Source of the DNA: Bacillus infantis NRRL B-14911 | Lineage (GTDB): Bacteria > Bacillota > Bacilli > Bacillales > Cytobacillaceae | DNA length: 64,000 nt | Direction: 5' to 3' | Assembly (NCBI RefSeq): GCF_000473245.1 | Contig: NC_022524.1 | Location: 768,501 to 832,500, forward strand | Part shown: piece after piece, positions 7,780 through 15,424 of the stretch | How positions within the stretch are numbered: the first letter of the stretch is position 1 | Layout of the letters: every line of letters starts with the position of its first letter | Position numbers and translations under genes: made by a program | The notes under the pieces: model-generated | What the model saw: the letters and a program-made list of their open reading frames with translations, nothing else | Database searches by the model: none | What the model was told of the DNA's origin: nothing

Positions 7780-8382
7780 ATGATTAAGTTAATTAGAAAG
7801 ATACCAGGATTTGTTTTAAGTCTCGTCTTTGGAATATTACTGGGGGCAATCGCCAAGTATTTAGATACAGTCTCTGTTGATGGGCACTGGGGTAACTATA
7901 TCCTAAGCTATTCAGGGGATATTTTTACAAGGCCCGGCATTTGGGTATTGATCGGGACCATTTTGGCAGCGTATAGTAAAACATTGTTACGAGTGGCTCT
8001 GAATACGTTCCTGTTCTTCATCGGCATGCTGATAAGTTATTATGTGTATTCTGCCTATTTATTCGGCTTTTTTCCAACGAGTTATTTTCTTCTGTGGGGC
8101 AGTATAGCCATCGTATCTCCTTTCTTGGCTATGATTGTTTGGATAGCTAAGAATGACCCACGTCTAGCTTTTGTCCTGCCGGCTCTCCCGATGGGACTTT
8201 TATTAGGCCTTTCCCTGGGCATTGGCCTATTTTATGTGTATGTATCTTATATAGAAGAATTAATGATGTATATGGTTCTGGGCATCATCTTTTATAAAAC
8301 AGGTAAGCAAATGGCTATTGTCGTTATTCTTTCATTCGTTGTGGCTATTATTTTCGGCCTGTATAGTCCAATTCAATTTTGA
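7780..8382 (+). CDS. Polytopic membrane protein of unknown function
   Basis: A 200-residue very hydrophobic protein with about six membrane segments and the short soluble link IAKNDPR. I do not recognise a characterised family. The ATG at 7780 follows TGAGGTGCC; an upstream in-frame ATG would lie in the repeat cluster and is unlikely. The TGA at 8380-8382 overlaps the next repeat cluster. The gene is bracketed by repeats on both sides. Confidence 0.75.
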   Translation: MIKLIRKIPGFVLSLVFGILLGAIAKYLDTVSVDGHWGNYILSYSGDIFTRPGIWVLIGTILAAYSKTLLRVALNTFLFFIGMLISYYVYSAYLFGFFPTSYFLLWGSIAIVSPFLAMIVWIAKNDPRLAFVLPALPMGLLLGLSLGIGLFYVYVSYIEELMMYMVLGIIFYKTGKQMAIVVILSFVVAIIFGLYSPIQF

Positions 8383-8444
8383 GCCAGGGGGTCTGACCCC
8401 CTGGCTCTTTTTGAAGTGAGCCAAGGGGTCTGTCCCCCTGGCTC
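8381..8444 (+). repeat. REP-like cluster C7, two units
   Basis: Begins on the TGA of the membrane-protein gene and ends on the stop codon of the convergent sigma-factor gene (TAG read from 8446-8444). The two units fill the whole space between the stop codons. Confidence 0.9.
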
Positions 8445-9304
8445 TATCCCCCCAGCTTCTCCGGATTCATAGTAATATAAATCTCCGCAATACGATCTTC
8501 AAAAATCGAAAAGCTTATGGTGCTGTGGATGCGGCCGTTCATGTAGTTGACCATGGCAGGCTGGCCATTGACGGTGGTGAGGGTAAATTGCACTTCATTG
8601 GATAAATTGCGTGTAATTCCCTGTAAGAAGGCCAATACCCGCTGGCGGGTCAGAATCGGACGTACGGCTGCTTTGACTTTTCCGCCGCCGTCGGAGTAGA
8701 GTGTGACATTTTCTGAGATGAGTTCGAGCAGGTCTTCTGTACGTTCTGTTTGGAATGCGAGGATGAAGCGCTGGATCAATGAGAGGTTCTTTTGATAATC
8801 CAGGCTTTCTCCTTCGGCTGCCGCCATTTTCAGTTTGGAGCGGCTGAACAGCTTGCGGCAGTTATCTTCCGTTTTTTCAATCATTCTGCTAATCTCCGAA
8901 TATGAAAAGCCGAACGCCTCCCGCAGCAGCAGGACAGCCCGTTCATGAGGGGTGAGATGCTCCATTATCCGTAAATAGGCGATGCTTAAATACTCCTTTT
9001 CCATGAGGATTTCCGACGGATCGGTGCGCTGGTCTCCGGACTGCAGGAGGGGTTCCGGGTTCCAGGGACCGACGTACTGCTCTCTTTTTACCTTGGCAGA
9101 TCTTAAAAAATCGATGCAGCGGTTTGTCATCATTCTGCATAAATAAGCCTTTTTGTTCTCAACCTCCAGTTCAGGCAGCTGGTAGGCCCGGAGGAAGGTT
9201 TCCTGGATCAGATCTTCTGTTTCTGAGACGGAGCCGGTCATGCGGTAGCCGAGAGAAAATAATAATGGCTTATACAGTACATAATCTTCATCGCTAATTT
9301 GCAT
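8444..9304 (-). CDS. ECF41-family RNA polymerase sigma factor with SnoaL-like C-terminal domain
   Basis: A 286-residue sigma-70 factor. Sigma2 (about 10-75) and sigma4 (about 115-165) are followed by a long SnoaL-like domain in place of a separate anti-sigma factor. Group signatures are visible: YVGPWNPEP in the linker (compare WLPEP), DGGGKVKAA in the extension and NPEKL at the extreme C-terminus (compare NPDKL). In studied members the C-terminal domain both activates and inhibits the factor. It overlaps by 11 bp the end of the upstream FAD oxidoreductase gene, matching the known linkage of ECF41 factors to oxidoreductase-type targets. The stop abuts a repeat cluster. Confidence 0.9.
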   Translation of the reverse strand: MQISDEDYVLYKPLLFSLGYRMTGSVSETEDLIQETFLRAYQLPELEVENKKAYLCRMMTNRCIDFLRSAKVKREQYVGPWNPEPLLQSGDQRTDPSEILMEKEYLSIAYLRIMEHLTPHERAVLLLREAFGFSYSEISRMIEKTEDNCRKLFSRSKLKMAAAEGESLDYQKNLSLIQRFILAFQTERTEDLLELISENVTLYSDGGGKVKAAVRPILTRQRVLAFLQGITRNLSNEVQFTLTTVNGQPAMVNYMNGRIHSTISFSIFEDRIAEIYITMNPEKLGG

Positions 9305-10580
9305 GCTTGATCCTCATTTCTTTATCGATCACTTCCAGAGCGGCCTGTTTTCCGCTTTCCGCTGCCGCCTCTGACAATATGAAAGAAGGCGAGGCCCAAT
9401 CTCCAGCAGCGTAGAGCCCGGGGAGGATGGCGGAGCTGCGGGTAAATAATGATGTGTCATTGACCATTGGCAATCGGCCATTCACCGTTATTTGCGGAAG
9501 GCATCTCTTCGTAATGATATATTTCTGCCAGCCAGGCTGTAATACCTCTAAAAAATTCTCCAGCTTCCTTTTTTCTTCAGTAGCATCAATGGACTCATTG
9601 GGATGGTGGTATTTCAGCACATGGAGAATGGTGCTTTCTCCTTTCTTTGACAGCCGGGCATAGTTGGAGTGAACAGAATAATAGTAGGGTGCATCGATTC
9701 CCATGGCAAATAAGTTTTCCGGATTGGGAAGCCTGGTTAATGCAACATCCAATGCAGCCGCTTTGATCGGTTCAAATTGATTGAAAGGGAGCTGGCTGGA
9801 TTCGCCGAGCAGACCACTCAGTGCTTGAGGGGGGCCGGTATAAATGATGTTACTGCAATAGATCGGTTCCGGATTGGATACTGTGATCTGCCACTGGCCG
9901 TTGTCCAAAGCAGTCAGCGGCTTCACATTTGCACTGGTCTGAATCTGTACATGGTTGGTCACGGCTTGGTTGTACAGCTGATCAATGATGGATTGCCACC
10001 CGCCATCCACATAAATCACACCGCCCATGCCGATTTGCATGTGGGCCAGCATGACGCTCGCACTGATTTGTTCGGGGGCATGGGAATAGCTCACAAGACG
10101 TCCAAGTGTAAAAAGAAGCTTCTGGATTTTAGGAGCCTGTGTTGTTTCGTCCACGAACTGCTGGAAGGTGAGCTTGCTGAATTGGCCTGGCTTCAGCTTC
10201 TGAATCCTGCGCAGAATCCCTATCCATTCTATTTTTTCTTTCCAATTTAGAAGCTTTGACTGCAGGACCCCGGTTGGTGAAAATGGTGCCGTAAAAGATT
10301 CGTTGCCATCCATTAACAAACCGCCTATTTTAGGCGCACTGCCATTGATCTCTACACCCAACTCTTTGAGGATGGGCACAGCCTTGCCATTTTTATAAAG
10401 GGCATGCGGTCCAATATTAAAATACTGTCCGCTGATGATATCCGTTTTCGCGCGTCCCCCGGCAGATTTCGCTTTTTCAAGCAGCAGAGTCTTCATCCCT
10501 GCTTTTCCTAAAACAGCTGCTGAAACAAGGCCGGCTAAACCGCCGCCTATGATGACAGCATCCCAATGATTTTGAGTCAT
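9294..10580 (-). CDS. FAD-dependent oxidoreductase (phytoene desaturase/amine oxidase-like)
   Basis: A 428-residue flavoprotein. The dinucleotide-binding motif GGGLAGLVSAAVLG is at the N-terminus and is followed by LLEKAKSAGGRAKT. The C-terminal FAD motif is GLYAAGDWASPSFILSEAAAESG. This suits the NAD(P)/FAD oxidoreductases related to phytoene desaturases and amine oxidases; the substrate is unknown. The start at 10580 is supported by AGGAGGG; a longer frame upstream lacks a site. The sigma-factor gene follows with an 11-bp overlap, so it is probably both co-transcribed with and a regulatory target of that factor. Confidence 0.87.
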   Translation of the reverse strand: MTQNHWDAVIIGGGLAGLVSAAVLGKAGMKTLLLEKAKSAGGRAKTDIISGQYFNIGPHALYKNGKAVPILKELGVEINGSAPKIGGLLMDGNESFTAPFSPTGVLQSKLLNWKEKIEWIGILRRIQKLKPGQFSKLTFQQFVDETTQAPKIQKLLFTLGRLVSYSHAPEQISASVMLAHMQIGMGGVIYVDGGWQSIIDQLYNQAVTNHVQIQTSANVKPLTALDNGQWQITVSNPEPIYCSNIIYTGPPQALSGLLGESSQLPFNQFEPIKAAALDVALTRLPNPENLFAMGIDAPYYYSVHSNYARLSKKGESTILHVLKYHHPNESIDATEEKRKLENFLEVLQPGWQKYIITKRCLPQITVNGRLPMVNDTSLFTRSSAILPGLYAAGDWASPSFILSEAAAESGKQAALEVIDKEMRIKHAN

Positions 10581-10642
10581 AAATATCCCTCCTGTTTTAA
10601 ATTCATTCTTATGACGGTTGAAGGAGGAGTTTTGTGACTGAT

Positions 10643-10706
10643 GAGCCAAGGGGACAGGTCCCTTGGCTCTTTTTAAAATGGGCCAGAGGACCTGTCCCCT
10701 TGGCTC
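10643..10706 (+). repeat. REP-like cluster C8, two units
   Basis: Two units with the linker TTTTTAAAATG, in the 5' region of the divergent oxidoreductase gene rather than at its 3' end. The second loop is the inverted CCTGTCCCC type. The 86-bp stretch between this and C9 holds no recognised element. Confidence 0.9.
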
Positions 10707-10792
10707 AAAGAAGAGAAAAGAGGATTATTAGGAGGATATTCGACAGAGACCAGCGAAACAGAAAATATGGAGTCATAGGGTGATGGTAAGAT

Positions 10793-10856
10793 GAGCCACG
10801 GGGTCAGACCCCTTGGCTCGTTTTGAGATGGGCCAGGGGGTCTGTCCCCATGGCTC
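10793..10856 (+). repeat. REP-like cluster C9, two units
   Basis: Two units 87 bp from C8, with the linker GTTTTGAGATG. It ends 17 bp before the SWIM-protein start, just ahead of that gene's ribosome-binding site. Confidence 0.9.
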
Positions 10857-10873
10857 ATAAGGGAGGGTGAAAC

Positions 10874-12540
10874 ATGAACTTAAGTAATTTCAAAAGTGCA
10901 ATTGATGCCGCGATTCTCGACAGAGGACATGACTGTTATATAGACGGGCGCCTGGAGCATATAGAAACCAATGCTGGAAATAAGTATTTTTTCCAAGCGG
11001 AGGGGACGGATTTTTATGAGGTTTGGGTTGAGATTAAGGAAGATGGGGAGATTGCCGATTCCGAATGTGATTGTCCCTATAATTATGGCCCGATCTGTAA
11101 GCACCAGGCTGCAGCTTTTTACCAGCTGGCGGAAATGTTGGATGGAGTTAAGCAGGAACATAGGGCAATGAAAAAAACTGAGAAAGTTCCCGCTCTGGAA
11201 GAGGTCCTGGCTGATTTATCAAAGGAAGAATTGGTTCAAATTCTTCTGGAAGCCGCCTATTATGATGAGGGACTTGAAAGAAAACTCTTATTGAAATATG
11301 TAAAGGGAGACAGCAAACAAGAGCTGAAGGCATTCAAAAAGCTGATCAAGGAAATTGTGAGGGAGTATAAAGGCCGGGACGGGTTCATTACTTCCAGGAA
11401 CGCTGGCCGGTTTACGGTCGAGCTGGAAACAGTCCTCGAAAAAGCGGGTGATGTTAGTGATCCGGAGCTGGCTGCTGATATTTCTTTGTTACTTCTGGAG
11501 GAAGCTAAAGCTTCCTTTCAATATACAGATGATTCAGATGGGGACGTTGGTTTTCTAATCAAGGGGACTCTCGAGAAGATTGAGGAAATCGCCATGGATG
11601 CAGCTGGAAGTGACCAGGGAGAAGTGGTGTTCTACAAGCTATTAAAGGCTGCAAATAGTAACATGTTTGAAGGCTGGGACGAATTCCAGATTGACCTTCT
11701 CCAAATTTGTCTGATATTTGCCTCGACTGATTATTATAGAGAACAATTAAGAAATATTATTGAGTCCCAGCTACTAAGAGAAGCGCCGGATGATAGGTAT
11801 TCGAAATACAGGAAGGAAAACCTGCTTCAGCTATTATACCAGCTGCTTGATCAGTATGGGCCGGCGGAGGAAGCGATGAGTTTATGCAGGAGCACCTGCA
11901 CTTTTCCTCTTTTAGAAAGCAGCTGCTGGAGAAATATCTAGTGGAAAGTCATTATGAAAAAGTCATCGAAGTTTCTTTGGATGGAGAGGACCAGGATAGA
12001 GAGTATCCTGGACTGGTAACTAAGTGGAAGGAATACCGTTACAAAGCGTATAAAGACCTCGGAAGGAAAGAAGAGCAGCAATCATTGGCGAGAGAGATGT
12101 TTTTAGATGGCGACTTTGGCATGTACGGGGAATTGAAAGAGCTTGGAAAAGAGAATGAACGGTTTTATGAGGAGCTTAAGGAAGAGCTGAAGGGGAATAA
12201 TAGATGGCTTAGTGAACGCCTGCTGCTTCAATTGATAGAAAAGGAAAACGATACGGAAGAGCTTATGATCTTTGTCCGGAAAAATCCCAGCTATATTGAA
12301 AGATATGCCGGAAAGCTCGCAAAACATTATAAGGAAGAAGTTACCGGGATTTACAGGGCATATATCTATAATGAAGCAAAATCTGCATCCAATCGAAGCC
12401 AGTATCGGGAGGTTTGCCGGAAGTTAATTCATTTTAAGAAACTTGCCGGGAAGCCGGAGCAGGCTGAAATCATTGAAAGGCTGGCAGAAGATAATAAAAG
12501 AAAGCCCGCTTTTTTGGACGAGCTGGAGAAGATACGGTGA
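10874..12540 (+). pseudogene. SWIM zinc-finger protein gene, frameshifted
   Basis: Two overlapping frames together encode one SWIM-domain protein of about 555 residues. The first (10874-11941) starts MNLSNFKSAIDAAI after GGGAGGGTG and contains the SWIM finger CDCPYNYGPICKHQ (about residues 63-76). The second frame carries the helical C-terminal half from about 11879 to 12540. The switch near 11875-11884 needs one extra base to restore EAIEFMQEHLHF-like continuity, after which the first frame runs on into unrelated residues. GGAGG at 11866-11870 could allow a separate second product, but the simplest reading is a one-base deletion or sequencing error. SWIM proteins bind zinc and often nucleic acid; the role of this one is unknown. 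Confidence 0.8.
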
Positions 12541-12543
12541 TGT

Positions 12544-12608
12544 GAGCCATGGGGACAGACCCCTTGGCTCGTTTTGAGACTGGGCCAGGGGGTCTGTCCC
12601 CCTGGCTC
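12544..12608 (+). repeat. REP-like cluster C10, two units
   Basis: Starts 4 bp after the SWIM-gene TGA, with first unit GAGCCATGGGGACAGAC and inverted second unit ending in CCCCCTGGCTC. The DUF1835 ribosome-binding site follows immediately. Confidence 0.9.
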
Positions 12609-12626
12609 AAGGGAAGGAGGTCAAGC

Positions 12627-13505
12627 ATGGGACAAGAGAGAGGTTTGAATCGCATACATATTTTGTTTGGGGAGTCCCCTGCTGGATCTTTGAAAAATGC
12701 CTTTAGGGATATGGGTATTTATGAGCAGGAGAGGGTTGTGTTTTTTAGGGACATCTTTTCAGTTGGTCCTGTTTGGATGCTGCATGAAGAGAGCGGGAGA
12801 GAAAACAGGATAGAATGGATGAAGGATTTGATCAGTGATGATTATGAGGAATATCCCGAATATCGAAATAAGTTTGAGAAGACGATCAGACAGATACAGG
12901 ATATACCTGATGGCTCTCATATCATTATCTGGCATGGCGATAATGCCCACGAGCAGACGGGATTGCAGTATGTTGTGTATCTTTTGAAGGGGAAAAATAT
13001 AGATATCTCCGCGATCAACACAACAAAAGCGGGTGAAGAAATGTTTCCAGACAAAAAAGTGAAATTTACTCCATTGCACACAGGGGAAATATCCCCTGAG
13101 ATACTTCAGCTGATCTGGGAAAGCCCATTTGGAAAATGGTTAACAGACCATGATAGAGAACATCTGGAAAAAGAGTGGCTGACACTTTCAGAAGATCGGG
13201 CAAATTTAAGAGTATGGAGGAACCAACTGATCCACAGCTTTCCGGAAGACTACTATGATACATTTATAAAAAGCAGGGCCGAAAAGCTGCATGCCAAGCA
13301 AAAGGAAAAGGATTTCATGAAATCAGCAAGGCTGATTGGCGACGTGCTTGGGCGTTTGGATCAGTATGTAGGAGACGACTTTCTTGAATATCGATTGAAG
13401 AAAATGATAGCAGCAGGCGTATTCGAGGCGGAAGGCAGCCTGCTGGCGATGAGGTTTTATAGTGTGAGGCTGCGCCAGGGGGACAGGTCCCTTGGCTCGT
13501 TTTGA
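12627..13505 (+). CDS. DUF1835/DUF3658-type protein with repeat-encoded C-terminal tail
   Basis: A 292-residue soluble protein recognised as the DUF1835 family (N-terminal HILFGESPAGSLKNAF, then IIIWHGDNAHEQTGLQYVVYLL) with a DUF3658-like C-terminal part. The biochemical role is unknown. The ATG at 12627 follows GGAAGGAGG at 7 bp; an earlier frame runs through the repeat and is rejected. The protein reads into cluster C11, and its last residues, RQGDRSLGSF, are encoded by the repeat, which also supplies the TGA in its linker. The original C-terminus has therefore probably been replaced or extended. Confidence 0.82.
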   Translation: MGQERGLNRIHILFGESPAGSLKNAFRDMGIYEQERVVFFRDIFSVGPVWMLHEESGRENRIEWMKDLISDDYEEYPEYRNKFEKTIRQIQDIPDGSHIIIWHGDNAHEQTGLQYVVYLLKGKNIDISAINTTKAGEEMFPDKKVKFTPLHTGEISPEILQLIWESPFGKWLTDHDREHLEKEWLTLSEDRANLRVWRNQLIHSFPEDYYDTFIKSRAEKLHAKQKEKDFMKSARLIGDVLGRLDQYVGDDFLEYRLKKMIAAGVFEAEGSLLAMRFYSVRLRQGDRSLGSF

Positions 13506-13536
13506 AAGTGGGCCAGGGGGTCTGTCCCCATGGCTC
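13472..13536 (+). repeat. REP-like cluster C11, overlapping the end of a coding region
   Basis: The first unit (opening GCGCCAGGGGG) and linker are translated as the end of the DUF1835 protein; TGA lies in the linker GTTTTGA. The second unit is inverted in loop type. RQC-minor translation starts just after it. Confidence 0.9.
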
Positions 13537-13556
13537 AAAAAGGAGTTGTCACTCAT

Positions 13557-14309
13557 ATGCCAGATTTATCTCATGATGAAATAAAAGCTATTTTGAGGGG
13601 CGCAGATGAAATCATTCTTCAGGGAGGCAGGACACTTCTTGCCAAGATTTTGAAGGGTTCAAAAGAGAAAAAGGTGCTGAAGCTTGGATTGGACAAGTCC
13701 CCTGTTTACGGTTATTACCGGGCAGAAAAGCTGGAAGAAGTAATTGGGAAAATTGACTGGATGCTGGACCATGACTTTCTGGATATAGAGTATCAGGGGA
13801 AACTCCCGATGATTGTGTTTACGGAGAGGGGCTGGCTGATTGAAGCTGACCAGATGACCGATGAATTGATCTATGAATGGAAGGACTGGATCCACCAGGG
13901 AGTACTGGAACCGGATATGCTGTATTTAAAGGATCGAAATCGCGAGATGATTCTTTTGATGCTGGAAAAAATCAAGGAATCCGGAAACAAAGAATTTATA
14001 CCTTACTTGCGGTTATGGGAAAAAATTGAATATAAAAAAGTCCGTGCCGCAATTAGGGAAACCATTGAACTGCTCGAAGATAATAAGCAGGAAGATGGCA
14101 AGGCAGCCAAGGAACGAAAAAGGATACTGGATGAAGCTTTAATAGGTTCAGCTCCTCAAGATATTCTATTAAAATGCTATGAGTGCGGAGATAGATTCAC
14201 TTTTTCTATCGGTGAACAGAAGTTTTTTAAGCAGAAGGGATTTGCGCTGCCGAAGAGGTGCAGCGAATGCCGGAAGAGCCATGGGGACAGACCCCTTGGC
14301 CCGTTTTGA
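13557..14309 (+). CDS. RQC-minor-1-like DNA-binding protein with zinc ribbon and repeat-encoded tail
   Basis: A 250-residue protein with an RQC-like winged-helix region (EIILQGGRTLLAKILKGSKEKKVLKLGL, written here as EIILQGGRTLLAKIL onward, then YGYYRAEKLEEV and MIVFTERGW) that matches the RQC-minor-1 family. A zinc ribbon follows at the end (CYEC about 207-210, CSEC about 235-238). Nucleic-acid binding is inferred from the family. The start at 13557 follows AAAGGAG; an in-frame ATG in the repeat is less likely. The final residues, SHGDRPLGPF, and the TGA come from cluster C12. Confidence 0.8.
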   Translation: MPDLSHDEIKAILRGADEIILQGGRTLLAKILKGSKEKKVLKLGLDKSPVYGYYRAEKLEEVIGKIDWMLDHDFLDIEYQGKLPMIVFTERGWLIEADQMTDELIYEWKDWIHQGVLEPDMLYLKDRNREMILLMLEKIKESGNKEFIPYLRLWEKIEYKKVRAAIRETIELLEDNKQEDGKAAKERKRILDEALIGSAPQDILLKCYECGDRFTFSIGEQKFFKQKGFALPKRCSECRKSHGDRPLGPF

Positions 14310-14340
14310 GACTGAGCCAGGGGGTCTGTCCCCTTGGCTT
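14276..14340 (+). repeat. REP-like cluster C12, overlapping the end of a coding region
   Basis: The first unit GAGCCATGGGGACAGAC is read in frame by the RQC-minor gene, and the linker CGTTTTGAGACT supplies its TGA. The second unit starts GAGCCAGGGGG. DegV starts 21 bp beyond. Confidence 0.9.
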
Positions 14341-14360
14341 CTAACTAGGAGGCGAAATAA

Positions 14361-15212
14361 GTGAAAAAGATCATTCTCACGACTGAAAGCGGAGCTGATT
14401 TGCCGGCTGATTTAACTGAAAGGTATAACGTTCAGGTGGTTCCGATGCACATCGTAATGGATGGGAAGGATTATTTGGATGGCCATTTGCCGGTTGAAGA
14501 TATTTATGATTATTATGCACGAACGAAAAAGATTCCCTCTACGACATCAACGAACTCTTATGAATACGAGGAGTTTTTTGCGAAGATAAGAGAGGGTTAT
14601 CCGGATTGCATCATTATCCATATTGGCTATACAAGCAAAGCTTCTTCTTCTTTTCAGAATGCCGTAATCGCAGCGGAAGAGTTTGAAGATCTATTCCTGA
14701 TTGATGCCCTAAATGTGACAGGCGGATTGGCTGCCGTTGTCATCTACGCAGCAGAACAGCTGGAACAGGAACCTGGCATGGAGCCTGCAGCCCTGGTTGA
14801 AAAAATAGAAAGCATCGTACCAAAGTCCAGGCTGGCTTTCATCCCTGGCAGCCTGGATTTCTTGCGAGCGGGCGGGCGCGTAAGCAATATGGCGTACCTT
14901 GGCGGAACACTTTTAAAAATAAAACCTTGCATAGAATTGGTTGACGGGAAGCTCGTCTCCACGAAAAAATACCGCGGAAAAATGAGCACGGTGGCTGAAA
15001 AAATGATGCAGGATTATTTGAATGATTACAAGATTGACAGAGAGCAGCTTTACTTCATTTACTCAATTGGCCTTGATGAACAAATCAAGAAACGGATGGA
15101 CGAAATCGCGGCAGATGCTGGATTTAAAAACGTAAAGTGGATCCAAGCAGGCGGCATGATCTCCACCCACTCCGGAGCCGGCGGTTTTGGGGTGGCTGGA
15201 TTAGAAGTGTGA
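14361..15212 (+). CDS. DegV family fatty-acid-binding protein
   Basis: A 283-residue DegV/EDD-fold protein. ILTTESGADLP at the start, STTSTN near residue 55 and GSLDFLRAGGRVS near residue 163 are the family's lipid-contact motifs. Members bind fatty acids, and some (FakB) feed a fatty-acid kinase for phospholipid synthesis. No FakA is in the window, so partnership is untested. The start is GTG at 14361 after AGGAGGCG. The TGA overlaps the next repeat array. Confidence 0.9.
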   Translation: MKKIILTTESGADLPADLTERYNVQVVPMHIVMDGKDYLDGHLPVEDIYDYYARTKKIPSTTSTNSYEYEEFFAKIREGYPDCIIIHIGYTSKASSSFQNAVIAAEEFEDLFLIDALNVTGGLAAVVIYAAEQLEQEPGMEPAALVEKIESIVPKSRLAFIPGSLDFLRAGGRVSNMAYLGGTLLKIKPCIELVDGKLVSTKKYRGKMSTVAEKMMQDYLNDYKIDREQLYFIYSIGLDEQIKKRMDEIAADAGFKNVKWIQAGGMISTHSGAGGFGVAGLEV

Positions 15213-15389
15213 GCCGAGGGGACAGGTCCCTTGGCTCTTTTTGAGATTGGGCCAGGGGGTCTGTCCCCTTGGCTCTTTTTGAGATTGGGCCAGGGGGTCT
15301 GTCCCCTTGGCTCTTTTTGAGATTGGGCCAGGGGGTCTGTCCCCTTGGCTCTTTTTGAGATTGAGCCAGGGGGTCTGTCCCCCTGGCTC
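15211..15389 (+). repeat. REP-like array C13, five units with near-perfect 38-bp period
   Basis: Units begin at 15211, 15249, 15287, 15325 and 15363. Units 2-4 and their linkers (TTTTTGAGATT) are essentially identical, showing recent tandem amplification. The first unit has the ACAGG loop and the others the inverted TCTGTCC loop. The last unit has fully complementary arms (GAGCCAGGGGG with CCCCCTGGCTC). Confidence 0.95.
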
Positions 15390-15424
15390 ACTAACAGGTA
15401 TAATTAGGAAATAGAGGGGGGAAC

